A stretch of 64,000 nt of DNA from Williamsia faeni (GTDB taxonomy: Bacteria > Actinomycetota > Actinomycetes > Mycobacteriales > Mycobacteriaceae): NCBI GenBank assembly GCA_003202005.1, contig QJJF01000004.1, forward strand, positions 215,661 through 279,660. Direction: 5' to 3'. The notes below the pieces were generated by a model. The model was not told the DNA's origin. It searched no databases and worked only from the letters and a program-made list of their open reading frames with translations. The position numbers and the translations under genes were made by a program. Positions 50,015 through 59,449 of the stretch are shown here, in pieces (position 1 is the first letter of the stretch; every line of letters begins with the position of its first letter).

Positions 50015-51565
50015 ATGTCGGATACACCAGCAGCCACGTCGGTTCCGGACGCGGTCAGAGCGGCCGCCGAGGTCGAGGCGGCGATCGAGCGGCTGCTGGC
50101 AGCTGATCTGTCGGTGCTGTCCGATGAGCAGAGCGCCCGGCTGGTGGAGAAGATCGAGGTCGGATCACGCAAGTTGTCGTATGCCGGGCTGACTGCCGCG
50201 GCCGGGATCGATGCCCGCCGGGCGTACGCGAAGGCCGGGTATCCCTCGACGTACGGGTTTTTGAAAGGTCAGCTGCGCCTGGGTGATGGTGCTGTCAAAC
50301 GCCGGATGGCGGCGATGAATAATCTCGTGTCCCGGATCACTCCGACTGGTGAGGTTCTTGATCCGGTGTGCCCGGCCACCTCAGAGTTGCTGCGGCACGG
50401 GGTGATTGATCTCGACCACATCCATGCCATCCTGGGCACTCTCGATGAGATCCCGTCGAGTATTGCGGCTGAGGAACGCGCGAGCGCGGAGCGGACGATG
50501 GCAGGATTTGCCGCCGACTACACCCCGACCCGGCTGTCTGCGCTCGGTGATCGGGTGATCGCGCATCTCAATCCTGACGGGTCGTTGACCGACGACGGTG
50601 ATCGGGTCCGCAAACGCAGCCTGCACCGCGGGCGGCAGGATAAAGATCTGATGGGCAAGATCACTGGTCGTCTCGATCCCACGACGCTGGCGTTGTTCGA
50701 TGTGTTGCTGGCTATTTGGGCTGCGCCCGGTATGAACGATCCGGGCAACCCGGATTCACCGTCGGGTGCTGCTGATGATCCGGGGATCGATGCCGATGTG
50801 CTGCGGGCGGCGGCGCAGCTCGATTCCCGCAGTCAGGACCAGCGCAACCACGATGCGTTGTCGGCGATGCTGAAGTATCTGATTTCCTCTGGTCAGCTCG
50901 GTAAGACCCACAATGGTCTGCCGGCGCAGTTGATCATCACGTTGAGCAAAGCTGACCTCGAGGCCGCAGCGGGTGTGGCGTACACCGCTACAGGGGTGGA
51001 CATCCCGGTCGAGGACTTGGTGGATCTGGCCGCCGAGTGCGATCCGAACCTGGCGGTGTTCAAAGACGGTTCCAGTGAGGTCCTCTACTACGGGCGGGCG
51101 CGCCGTGGTGCATCGATGTGGCAGCGGATGGCGATGGTCGCCGCCCAGCGCGGCTGCACTCACCCGGGCTGTGATCAACCTGCCGCGTGGTCTCAGGCCC
51201 ACCATGGCGCACAGGATTGGGCCGATGGCGGATTGACCGATATCGACAGTCTGGCTTGGGCGTGCGGGCCGCACAACCGAATAGTCGGGGACGGGCCCGG
51301 TCAATGGCGAACGTTTGTTGTTCCTGATGGACCCGACGCCGGCAAGATCGCCTGGGTTCCACCGGAATACATCGATCCTGAACGTAAGCCCAGAATCAAC
51401 CGGGTCCACCATCCCGATGAAGCGTTGGCGCGGGCGCGGGCGGCACTTTTGGCCGGACGCCGCGAGGCGGCCGCCGCGCGAGAACGAGAGCTCCGCGGAG
51501 AAGCACCGGGCGAGTGCGACGCCGATCCCGACCCACCCGAGGTGGATGAACAATCGCCACACTAG
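50015..51565 (+). CDS. 13E12 repeat family protein (DUF222 plus HNH endonuclease)
   Basis: A 516-residue member of the 13E12 family, which is multicopy in many Mycobacteriales. The N-terminal 350 residues form DUF222. The C-terminal HNH domain has CTHPGCDQP, the HH pair in AHHGAQDW, a Leu-Thr-Asp-Ile-Asp-Ser-Leu segment where the middle Asn is often found, and CGPHNR. A basic then acidic tail follows. The ATG at 50015 follows a G-run that serves as ribosome-binding site. These genes are thought to be mobile or subject to gene conversion; function unproven. Confidence 0.92.
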   Translation: MSDTPAATSVPDAVRAAAEVEAAIERLLAADLSVLSDEQSARLVEKIEVGSRKLSYAGLTAAAGIDARRAYAKAGYPSTYGFLKGQLRLGDGAVKRRMAAMNNLVSRITPTGEVLDPVCPATSELLRHGVIDLDHIHAILGTLDEIPSSIAAEERASAERTMAGFAADYTPTRLSALGDRVIAHLNPDGSLTDDGDRVRKRSLHRGRQDKDLMGKITGRLDPTTLALFDVLLAIWAAPGMNDPGNPDSPSGAADDPGIDADVLRAAAQLDSRSQDQRNHDALSAMLKYLISSGQLGKTHNGLPAQLIITLSKADLEAAAGVAYTATGVDIPVEDLVDLAAECDPNLAVFKDGSSEVLYYGRARRGASMWQRMAMVAAQRGCTHPGCDQPAAWSQAHHGAQDWADGGLTDIDSLAWACGPHNRIVGDGPGQWRTFVVPDGPDAGKIAWVPPEYIDPERKPRINRVHHPDEALARARAALLAGRREAAAARERELRGEAPGECDADPDPPEVDEQSPH

Positions 51566-51740
51566 GTGCCGCGAAATGATCATTCTGATTCGATCAGGGA
51601 AAGCCTCGACGCTACGCCATGATTCGGCAACGTGTGCATCGTGGACGGATTGAACTCGGAATGATTGTTGGGCTGGTCGGCTGTCTCGGGCTGTGGTCTG
51701 ATCTGCGAGAACGCAGCAAAGACCAGGAGCGAGGCAACGG

Positions 51741-52754
51741 GTGAGACGTTATCGGTGCCTCGTCGCGCTGGTGGGTGCGGTGACGGTCTTCTCCATCATC
51801 CTCACCAGTTGCACCGTCGGACCTGTTCGTACTCGCGGGCTGTCGACAACAACTACTGACAATGTCGTTCGCACCCAGCCGCTGCCGGCGGTCACAGTCG
51901 AACGAATCGCGTATCCAACGATCAATATCCCCGATCCACAACAGAATTGGGGCGACCTATATTTGCCGGCCGGACCCCAGATACCGGACTCGATACCCTT
52001 GGCCGTACTCGTTCACGGCGGTGGCTGGCAAGCGCCCGCCGGTGCCGATCGCTTCGATTCATTCGCGCGAGACCTCGTGGCCCGCGGCATCGCGGTCTAC
52101 AACATCGAATACCGACGCGTCGGCTCCGGGGGCGGCTGGCCGACAACCTTCGACGACGTCGCCGCCGCGCTCGCCCATGTACCCCAGATCACCAAGGAAC
52201 ATCCACAACTGGCCGCCGACCAGCAGATCATCGTCGGGCACAGTGCGGGCGCTCAACTCGCCGTCTGGGCCGGTACCCATGTCCGGTCGAGTGCAACCGC
52301 AGTCGGCGCCGATCGCACCCCGAGACCCACGCGGATCGTGGCGTTGGCCGGTCCCCTGGACATGGTCGAGGCAGTCGCGCGCGGCGATCGGTACATCGCG
52401 CAAGCGCTCGGCGGATCACCGCAGCAGGTGGCGAGCCACTACGCCGCGGTCGACCCGATTCAGAACACAGATCCGGCCATCCAGGTGATCGCGGTACACG
52501 GAAGCGACGACACCGTGGTGCCACCTGCCCTGTCGGAGCGGTATATTGCTCGACTGCACAGCCGCGGTGGCAGTGGCGAACTGGTCCTGCTCGCCGGCGA
52601 AAGTCACGGATCGATCATGGACGCCACGTCGTCGGCCTACCAACGCGTCCTGGATATCGTCACCGCAGCGGCAACACAAAAGGATCGGCACCTGGGGCTA
52701 GTCCCTGTCGATCTGGCCGCCCGCTTCGCTGAGCTCGCTGAGTCTGTCGATTGA
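51741..52754 (+). CDS. Secreted lipoprotein alpha/beta hydrolase (esterase)
   Basis: A 337-residue esterase. The signal peptide ends in the lipobox Leu-Thr-Ser-Cys24, so it is anchored on the outer face of the plasma membrane. The HGGGW oxyanion motif (92-96), Ser168 in GHSAGAQ, Asp257 and His289 form the triad of the carboxylesterase/BD-FAE family. GTG start. It overlaps the convergent SRPBCC gene by 57 nt. Confidence 0.92.
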   Translation: MRRYRCLVALVGAVTVFSIILTSCTVGPVRTRGLSTTTTDNVVRTQPLPAVTVERIAYPTINIPDPQQNWGDLYLPAGPQIPDSIPLAVLVHGGGWQAPAGADRFDSFARDLVARGIAVYNIEYRRVGSGGGWPTTFDDVAAALAHVPQITKEHPQLAADQQIIVGHSAGAQLAVWAGTHVRSSATAVGADRTPRPTRIVALAGPLDMVEAVARGDRYIAQALGGSPQQVASHYAAVDPIQNTDPAIQVIAVHGSDDTVVPPALSERYIARLHSRGGSGELVLLAGESHGSIMDATSSAYQRVLDIVTAAATQKDRHLGLVPVDLAARFAELAESVD

Positions 52755-53171
52755 CGCCAGGAGGTTGTCGGCGGTGGTTGCGCGCGCCCGAATGAGGCGC
52801 TTCTCATCGGTCAGGTCGGACCATTCGTAGGTGTGCGTAACGCGGGTGTGCGTGTCGTCGATCGGCTCGAGCTCCCAGCGCCAGAGGTGTCCGGGCGGCT
52901 CCGCACCGATCTCGGCGGGAAGCCACGCGATGAGACGGCCTTCGTCGAACTCCACGATGTGATTCTCCCGAACGGCTCCGTTTGTGAGCGTCATCGCGAA
53001 CACATCGCCCACGGCGCGCACACGCTGACCTGTCGGTGCCACGGTCAAGTTGTCGTTGGCGTCCCATCGTGGTTGCTCTGACGGGTCGGCTATCAGCTCG
53101 AAGATCTGCTCTGCGCTGGATGCTATGTCGCGGGTAGCGGTCACTACCCGGACCTCGGTGTCGTGGGCCAT
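52698..53171 (-). CDS. SRPBCC (polyketide cyclase/dehydrase-like) protein
   Basis: A 157-residue helix-grip protein. SSAEQIFELIADPSEQPRWD, the hydrophobic core strands and the final long helix with ADNLLASIDRLSEL are typical of the START-like/SRPBCC family. It binds a small hydrophobic ligand; no enzymatic residues are clear. An ATG six codons upstream (53189) is also possible. Its 3' end overlaps the esterase gene by 57 nt on the other strand. Confidence 0.88.
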   Translation of the reverse strand: MAHDTEVRVVTATRDIASSAEQIFELIADPSEQPRWDANDNLTVAPTGQRVRAVGDVFAMTLTNGAVRENHIVEFDEGRLIAWLPAEIGAEPPGHLWRWELEPIDDTHTRVTHTYEWSDLTDEKRLIRARATTADNLLASIDRLSELSEAGGQIDRD

Positions 53172-53194
53172 CACTCGATGAAAGCACATGGCCG

Positions 53195-53473
53195 TCACCG
53201 CTCTACCCGGATCTCGACACGGTGGGTCACCGGCGACCGCCATGGGTCGCCGGTCACCACATCGATCACCGCATTGCCCGGTGCGGTTGCCCGGAACAGA
53301 ACCGTGTTGGGTGCAACGATCGGACTGACTACGGATGCGTCGGTTCCCAGGACGCCCTCGGCGAGGATCCCGAGGAGTTCGACGGCCGTACCCGACCGGA
53401 GATGAACGCCGCGGCCCTCCTGTTCTCGAGGGCGATCGCATGATCGAGTGCGCACAGGAACTCGCGAGCTCAT
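53195..53473 (-). CDS. Short hypothetical, possible fragment of an Ig-like or chagasin-like domain
   Basis: A 92-residue frame. Its last 45 residues (APNTVLFRATAPGNAVIDV and DPWRSP with a closing RVEIRV strand) look like the end of a beta-sandwich of the chagasin or Ig-like kind. The first half is basic and does not look coding. It is either a decayed 3' fragment or chance. The surrounding stretch 53172-53687 has no other gene; 53516-53687 is AT-richer than its surroundings. Confidence 0.3.
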   Translation of the reverse strand: MSSRVPVRTRSCDRPREQEGRGVHLRSGTAVELLGILAEGVLGTDASVVSPIVAPNTVLFRATAPGNAVIDVVTGDPWRSPVTHRVEIRVER

Positions 53474-53687
53474 GGACCAAGTGTTGGTTCGTGCCCAGCA
53501 GCTGACGCCAGTAGTGAACTACTCCACTTCGAATTCGGCTACCTGTGGGAGATCAGCCGGCCTCTCATCGGCCGATATTTATCCATTCATGGTTCAGCTC
53601 TGCATAATTCGTGCACTCGAGAATTGATGATTGCTCGTTGACCCCTGGTTATTCTCTGCCCTTTGAGCAGCCCCATCGGGCATACAA

Positions 53688-54101
53688 CTACGTCGGTGGC
53701 TGCGTGACGCCGGTGAGTTCGTAGTGCAGTGTCGGGGTGCGCAACAGCTTGTGCGCCAGACGGACCGCGAACCGTTGCAAGATCGGGAATTTCTTGTCGA
53801 TCAGGGCGCCGGCGGCCTTTGACTCCTGGCCGGTCAGCAGTCGCGCAGTCGCTTGCGCGGGCTCACCGGTCGGTTTGCCGGACCACGAGCAGGGACGGAT
53901 GCGGACTTCGGAAAAGTTGCGCAGCCGTTTGTTCTTGGACGCCTTGCCCGGGGTGCGGAAGTACGCCCGATCGCCGTCCACGACAAGGTTGACGGGAGTG
54001 TCCACCCACGTGCCGTCCCGCTTGCGTGTCTGCAGTTGCACAACTTTCACCGCGGTGAAGCGCGCCAACGCCGATGATGCCGATGATCCCTGGTTCGTCA
54101 T
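53688..54101 (-). CDS. PPOX-class F420-dependent oxidoreductase-like protein
   Basis: A 137-residue split-barrel protein. It opens with ARFTAVKVVQLQTRKRDGTW and has RAYFRTPGKASKNKRL and VRIRPCS strands, typical of the TIGR03666-like F420-binding group. It probably reduces a small molecule with F420H2 or binds a flavin. The ATG at 54101 leaves a short Ser-rich N-terminus; no strong ribosome-binding site is seen. A deleted relative lies 3.9 kb away in the same orientation. Confidence 0.87.
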   Translation of the reverse strand: MTNQGSSASSALARFTAVKVVQLQTRKRDGTWVDTPVNLVVDGDRAYFRTPGKASKNKRLRNFSEVRIRPCSWSGKPTGEPAQATARLLTGQESKAAGALIDKKFPILQRFAVRLAHKLLRTPTLHYELTGVTQPPT

Positions 54102-54338
54102 GGTGATGTTCTGGTTCTCGGGAGTTTCAAGCCTACTGCGCCGGTGGCTGTCGATCCAGGTCACGGTGCTGGCGTGATTGCTCCTGGGCTGGGACACTTG
54201 ACGTGTCCGAGTGGAATGCGATCGTGTCAGGTGATCTCGGGTCGAGCCCAGCGGCCTACCGGTGTCGGCAATACTGCCCACCGCTCGGGGCTGATGTCGG
54301 TGTTTGCGTAGATGCGGTCCGCGTCCGAGGAGTTGCGC

Positions 54339-56348
54339 ATGCAGGCAAATGTCGCTCGCAAATTGATCGAGTCACATCTCGAATCCGGGTCGATGGACCC
54401 GGGCGAAGAGATCGCGATCCGGATCGATCAGACCCTGACCCAGGATGCGACCGGAACGCTTGTGATGCAGGAACTCGAGGCGCTCGAACTCGATCGCGCC
54501 CACACCGAGCTCAGCGTGCAATATGTCGATCACAATCTGCTGCAGACCGACGAGAAGAACGCCGAGGACCACGAGTATCTGAGGACCGCGTGCCGGCGGT
54601 TTGGTCTGTGGTACTCCAAGCCCGGAAACGGCGTCTCCCACCCGACACATATGCAACGTTTCGGTGTGCCGGGCGCGACGATGGTGGGGTCCGATTCACA
54701 CACCCCCGCAGCCGGCTCGCTGGGCATGCTCGCGATCGGTGTCGGCGGCCTCGAAGTCGCGCTGGCCATCGCGGGCCACCCGCTCAATATTCGGATGCCG
54801 GAGATCTGGGGTGTGCGACTGGACGGTGAACTGCCTCAGTGGTGTTCGGCCAAGGATGTCATCCTCGAGATGCTGCGACGTCACGGCGTCAAGGGTGCGG
54901 TGAACCGCATCATCGAATACCACGGACCCGGACTGGCAACTCTGACGGCGATGGATCGCCACGTCATCGCCAACATGGGTGCCGAACTAGGTGCCACCAC
55001 AAGCGTTTTCCCGAGCGATGATGCCGTCCTCGAATTTCTGCGGGCTGAAGGCCGGGAGGACGACTGGGTCGAGTTGCTGGCCGACGACGGCGCCGAATAC
55101 GACATCGAGGAGTCCATCGACCTGTCGCAGATCGAGCCCATGATCGCCACACCGTCGTCGCCCGGAAACGTGGTTCCGGTGCGTGAGGTTGCGGGCGAGG
55201 ATATTTCGCAGGTCGTGATCGGGTCGAGTGCGAACCCGGGCCTGCGTGACTTCGCGATTGCCGCCGCGATGGTCGCCGGCAGGCAGACCGCGCCGCAGGT
55301 CAGCTTCGACATCAATCCGACGTCGCGCGAGATCCTCACCGATCTCACGAAAATGGGTGCAACCGCCGAACTTCTGATCGCCGGTGCGCGTATCCATCAG
55401 GCCGGGTGTATGGGGTGCATCGGAATGGGGCAGGCGCCGGCGACCGGCAGCAACTCCCTTCGGACCATGCCGCGTAATTTCCCTGGACGGTCGGGAACCA
55501 AGGAGGACTCGGTCTGGCTGTGCTCGCCGGAGACAGCTGCCGCATCGGCGCTGACCGGAAAGATCACCGATCCGCGGGACTGGGCTGCGGACGTCGGCAT
55601 GGACTATCCGGAACTCGATCTGCCACAGCAGCATTCGATCAACACCGAGATGCTGGTACCCCCACTCGACACGGATTCCGCAGCAGTGGTGGAGCCGGTG
55701 AAGGGACCCAACATCTCGAGCCTGCCCGAACTCGACGACCTTCCCGATCGGCTCGAGGTGCCGGTGCTGCTGAAGGTCGGCGACAACATCTCGACGGACG
55801 ATATCTCGCCGGCCGGGGCGCGGGCACTTCCGTTCCGTTCGAACATCCCGAAGCTTGCGATGTTCAGTTTCACCCGCGTCGACGAGACCTATCCCGAACG
55901 GGCACAACAGAATGGCGACGTCGGCCACATCATTGTCGGCGGTGACAACTACGGCCAGGGATCATCTCGTGAGCACGCTGCGATCGCACCCCGGTACCTC
56001 GGTCTGCGGTTGGTCATCGCCAAGTCGTACGCCCGGATCCACTGGCAGAATCTGGCCAACTTCGGAGTGCTCGCCGTCGAGTTCGACGATCCGGCCGACT
56101 ACGACGGCATCGATCAGTCCGACGTCCTTCACCTCGACCAGCTTCGCAAGTCGATCGAGTCCGGCGATGTGTTGACGGTTCGAAATGTCACCAAGGAGAC
56201 GTCGTTCACGGTGCGCCACCGGCTATCGGAGCGGCAGGTCGCCGATGTGCTGGCCGGTGGGCTCATCCCGCGCCTGGCAAGCGAGGGGGAGTCGGACGTG
56301 CAAGAGGCCAAAGAGACGGTCTTGCAGGACAGCGGCGAAGTCAGCTGA
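54339..56348 (+). CDS. Short-type aconitate hydratase family protein
   Basis: A 669-residue member of the aconitase superfamily, shorter than the usual AcnA (about 900). It keeps TMVGSDSHTPAAGS, CSAKDVILE and the C-terminal swivel with NISTDDISPAG and GGDNYGQGSSREHAA. The Fe-S ligand pair AGCMGCIGMG (55401-55421) is present, but the third ligand, normally in GSCTN, reads GSSAN (55221-55235). The ATG at 54339 has a GAGGAG site. It converges on the isocitrate dehydrogenase gene. Main TCA enzyme or a relative for another hydroxy acid: both fit. Confidence 0.9.
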   Translation: MQANVARKLIESHLESGSMDPGEEIAIRIDQTLTQDATGTLVMQELEALELDRAHTELSVQYVDHNLLQTDEKNAEDHEYLRTACRRFGLWYSKPGNGVSHPTHMQRFGVPGATMVGSDSHTPAAGSLGMLAIGVGGLEVALAIAGHPLNIRMPEIWGVRLDGELPQWCSAKDVILEMLRRHGVKGAVNRIIEYHGPGLATLTAMDRHVIANMGAELGATTSVFPSDDAVLEFLRAEGREDDWVELLADDGAEYDIEESIDLSQIEPMIATPSSPGNVVPVREVAGEDISQVVIGSSANPGLRDFAIAAAMVAGRQTAPQVSFDINPTSREILTDLTKMGATAELLIAGARIHQAGCMGCIGMGQAPATGSNSLRTMPRNFPGRSGTKEDSVWLCSPETAAASALTGKITDPRDWAADVGMDYPELDLPQQHSINTEMLVPPLDTDSAAVVEPVKGPNISSLPELDDLPDRLEVPVLLKVGDNISTDDISPAGARALPFRSNIPKLAMFSFTRVDETYPERAQQNGDVGHIIVGGDNYGQGSSREHAAIAPRYLGLRLVIAKSYARIHWQNLANFGVLAVEFDDPADYDGIDQSDVLHLDQLRKSIESGDVLTVRNVTKETSFTVRHRLSERQVADVLAGGLIPRLASEGESDVQEAKETVLQDSGEVS

Positions 56349-56374
56349 GTGGTCGTCCGGCCACCCGTCCAACC

Positions 56375-56431
56375 GACTACGGCCGCCCGATCGAGCTCGG
56401 AGTGAAATGCTCGAATCGGACGGCCGTGGTC
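56375..56431. terminator. Long bidirectional hairpin between aconitase and isocitrate dehydrogenase
   Basis: 17-nt outer arms (56375-56391 and 56415-56431, 15 Watson-Crick pairs, one wobble and one mismatch) plus an inner CGAGC/GCTCG stem form a long hairpin. It lies 26 nt from the aconitase stop and 11 nt from the opposing stop, serving both convergent genes. Confidence 0.75.
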
Positions 56432-56442
56432 AGTGCCGGGGC

Positions 56443-58680
56443 TTACTGTTGCGCTGAGGTCAGAGTGTCGTTGAACGTCTTGCTCGGACGCATCACTGCG
56501 GTCGCGGCCTCGGGGTCCGGCAGGTAGTACCCGCCGATTTCGACGGGCTTGCCCTGTGCCTCGCTGAACTCCTTGACGATGGTGTCTTCGTTCTTCGCCA
56601 ACGTATCTGCCAGTCCCGCAAAGTGTTTGGCCAGATCCGCGTCCTCGGTCTGGGCGGCGAGCTCCTGTGCCCAGTACAAGGCGAGATAGAACTGGCTGCC
56701 GCGGTTGTCGAGTTCGCCGGTCTTGCGTGAGGGACCCTTGTTGTTCTCCAGCAACTTGCCGGTCGCGGCGTCCAACGCCTTGGCAAGGATCACGGCCCTG
56801 GTGTCGCCGGTCTTTTTGCCGAGGTCTTCGAGACTGACTGCAAGAGCGAGGAACTCGCCGAGCGAATCCCAACGCAGATGATTTTCTTCCAGCAACTGCT
56901 TGACGTGCTTGGGCGCCGAACCGCCGGCCCCGGTCTCGTACAAACCGCCACCGGCCATCAGCGGCACAATCGACAGCATCTTGGCGCTGGTGCCGAGTTC
57001 GAGGATGGGGAACAGGTCGGTGAGATAGTCGCGGAGGATGTTGCCCGTCGCAGAGATCGTGTCCAGGCCGCGGACCACCCGCTCGAGGGTGTACCGCATG
57101 GCACGGACCTGGGACATGATCTGGATGTCGAGACCCTCGGTGTCGTGGTCCTTGAGGTAGGTCTTGACCTTCTTGATCAACTCGTTTTCGTGCGGGCGGT
57201 ACGGATCGAGCCAGAAGATCACCGGAATTCCGGAATCCCGGGTGCGCGTCACGGCCAGCTTGACCCAGTCGCGGATCGGCGCGTCCTTGACGATGCACAG
57301 GCGGAAGATGTCGCCGGCCTCTACGTTCTGCGACAGCAGGACCTCGCCGGTGGCCAGGTCGGTGATGTTGGCGATGCCGTCCTCGGAGATCTCGAAGGTC
57401 TTGTCGTGCGACCCGTACTCCTCGGCCTTCTGTGCCATCAGTCCGACGTTGGGCACGGTGCCCATGGTGGTCGGATCGAACTGGCCGTTGGTCTTGCAGA
57501 AGTTGACGATCTCCTGGTAGATGCGGGAGAAGGTGGACTCCGGGTTCACGGCCTTGGTGTCCTTGGGGCGACCATCGGCACCCCACATCTTGCCGCCGGC
57601 GCGGATCATCGCGGGCATCGATGCATCCACGATCACGTCGCTGGGGGAGTGGAAGTTCGAGATGCCGCGTGCCGAGTCGACCATGGCGAGTTCGGGACGA
57701 TGCTCGTGGCACTTGTGCAGATCGTCGATGATCTCTTCGCGCTTCGACGCAGGCAGTGTCTCGATCTTGCTGTACAGGTCGGACAGGCCGTTGTTGACGT
57801 TGACGCCCAGCTCGTCGAACAGTTCGCCGTGCTTGGCGAAGGCATCCTTGTAGAAGACTCGGACGGCGTGTCCGAAGACGATCGGGTGCGAGACCCGCAT
57901 CATCGTGGCCTTCACATGGAGAGAGAACATGACGCCCGTCTCGTAGGCGTCCTCCATCTGCTCCTCGTAGAAATCGATCAGCGCCTTCTTGCTCATGAAC
58001 ATGCTGTCGATGACGTCGCCGTCGTTCAGGGAGACCTTCGGCTTGAGGACGATCGTCTCGCCACTCTTGGTCAGCAACTCCATCTTCACGTCGCGGTCGC
58101 CGTCGACGGTCATCGACTTCTCGCCGTGGTAGAAATCGCCCTCACGCATGTGCGCGACATGGGTCCGCGAGGCCATCGACCACTCGGTCATGCTGTGCGG
58201 ATGCTTGCGCGCGAATTCCTTGACGGCCTTGGGCGCGCGACGGTCGGAGTTTCCTTCACGCAGCACGGGGTTCACCGCGCTGCCGAGACACTTGGTGTAG
58301 CGATCCTTGACCGCGATCTCTTCGTCGGTCTTCGGGTTCCCGGGGTAGTCGGGGAGCTTGTAGCCCTTGGCCTGAAGCTCCTTGATGGCCGCGAGCAGCT
58401 GGGGCACCGAAGCGCTGATGTTCGGGAGTTTGATGATGTTGGTCTCGGGGAGTTGCGTCAGACGACCCAGCTCGGCGAGGTTGTCCGGCACGCGCTGGTC
58501 CTCGGTGAGGTAGTCGGGAAACTCTGCGAGGATGCGGCTTGCCACAGAGATGTCGGTTGATTCGACATTGATGTCGGCGGCACCGGCGAACGCACGCACG
58601 ACAGGCAAGAATGCGTGTGTCGCAAGCATCGGCGCCTCGTCCGTCAGGGTGTAAATGATGGTCGGCTGCTGTGCGTTCAT
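56443..58680 (-). CDS. icd2: Monomeric NADP-dependent isocitrate dehydrogenase
   Basis: A 745-residue monomeric-type IDH, converting isocitrate to 2-oxoglutarate and NADPH. The start [14 protein letters not shown], the [12 protein letters not shown] segment, [12 protein letters not shown]-like [12 protein letters not shown] and [14 protein letters not shown] for NADP and substrate binding are all in place. The family length is about 740. The ATG at 58680 begins this conserved N-terminus; upstream residues are non-homologous. No obvious defect. Confidence 0.97.
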   Translation of the reverse strand: MNAQQPTIIYTLTDEAPMLATHAFLPVVRAFAGAADINVESTDISVASRILAEFPDYLTEDQRVPDNLAELGRLTQLPETNIIKLPNISASVPQLLAAIKELQAKGYKLPDYPGNPKTDEEIAVKDRYTKCLGSAVNPVLREGNSDRRAPKAVKEFARKHPHSMTEWSMASRTHVAHMREGDFYHGEKSMTVDGDRDVKMELLTKSGETIVLKPKVSLNDGDVIDSMFMSKKALIDFYEEQMEDAYETGVMFSLHVKATMMRVSHPIVFGHAVRVFYKDAFAKHGELFDELGVNVNNGLSDLYSKIETLPASKREEIIDDLHKCHEHRPELAMVDSARGISNFHSPSDVIVDASMPAMIRAGGKMWGADGRPKDTKAVNPESTFSRIYQEIVNFCKTNGQFDPTTMGTVPNVGLMAQKAEEYGSHDKTFEISEDGIANITDLATGEVLLSQNVEAGDIFRLCIVKDAPIRDWVKLAVTRTRDSGIPVIFWLDPYRPHENELIKKVKTYLKDHDTEGLDIQIMSQVRAMRYTLERVVRGLDTISATGNILRDYLTDLFPILELGTSAKMLSIVPLMAGGGLYETGAGGSAPKHVKQLLEENHLRWDSLGEFLALAVSLEDLGKKTGDTRAVILAKALDAATGKLLENNKGPSRKTGELDNRGSQFYLALYWAQELAAQTEDADLAKHFAGLADTLAKNEDTIVKEFSEAQGKPVEIGGYYLPDPEAATAVMRPSKTFNDTLTSAQQ

Positions 58681-58876
58681 ATTCGCCTTCGTCTCCAGTT
58701 CGTCGCGTCGTGCATTGTTCGAGTCGTCCCCCGACCGTAATCCTAAGACCCGGCCGATCTGTGAGGGCGGCCACCTCGGTGGAACTTTATTGACCGTCAC
58801 ACAATTGCGGACCGTTTCTGTCCTCTATGGGTCGTAGCGTCATGGCTGTCCCCTGAAGCCCTCGAAAGGACTCACC

Positions 58877-59446
58877 ATGGCCGGCACCTATACCGCCGTT
58901 GTTCTCTCTGTTCCCGTCACCGGCGAAAAGGCGGACATCCTCACTTTGCTCGCCGATCAGCGAGCAATGCTGAAGGTCACCGCCCGCAACCTCACCGATG
59001 CCCAGGCTCGCACCCGGACCACAGTCAGTGAACTCACCATCGGCGGGCTGATCAAGCACTTGGCCCAGGGTGAGAGGGGGAACGCGAAGACGATCAGTGA
59101 GCGCGATGAGGACGCCGAGTTCGACATGAGTGAGGTTGCCGACGCCTACCTGCTCCGCGACGACGAGACGCTGGGGTACTGGCTCGATGAATACGACCGC
59201 GCCGCCGCCGACTACGACCGCGTGATCGCGGAGGTGGCGAGCCTCGACGAGTTGATCCCGCAGCCGACAGCGCCCTGGCAGCCCGAGCGGGAATGGTGGT
59301 CGGTCCGCAAAATGGCGTTGCATCTGCTGCGTGAGACGGCGCACCACTGCGGGCACGCCGACATCATCCGCGAGGCCCTCGACGGACAGTCGACGATGGC
59401 AGCGATCTCGGAAGGCTCGGACTGGGCTGACGGCGCGGCGGAGTAG
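58877..59446 (+). CDS. DinB/DUF664 family protein
   Basis: A 189-residue four-helix-bundle protein. The conserved metal ligands are three His: HLAQGE near the start and HLLRETAHHCGHADIIRE in the last helix. Related proteins are thiol-dependent transferases (mycothiol or bacillithiol). GAAAGGA precedes the ATG. It converges on cinA with a 3-nt gap. Confidence 0.92.
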   Translation: MAGTYTAVVLSVPVTGEKADILTLLADQRAMLKVTARNLTDAQARTRTTVSELTIGGLIKHLAQGERGNAKTISERDEDAEFDMSEVADAYLLRDDETLGYWLDEYDRAAADYDRVIAEVASLDELIPQPTAPWQPEREWWSVRKMALHLLRETAHHCGHADIIREALDGQSTMAAISEGSDWADGAAE

Positions 59447-59449
59447 AGG

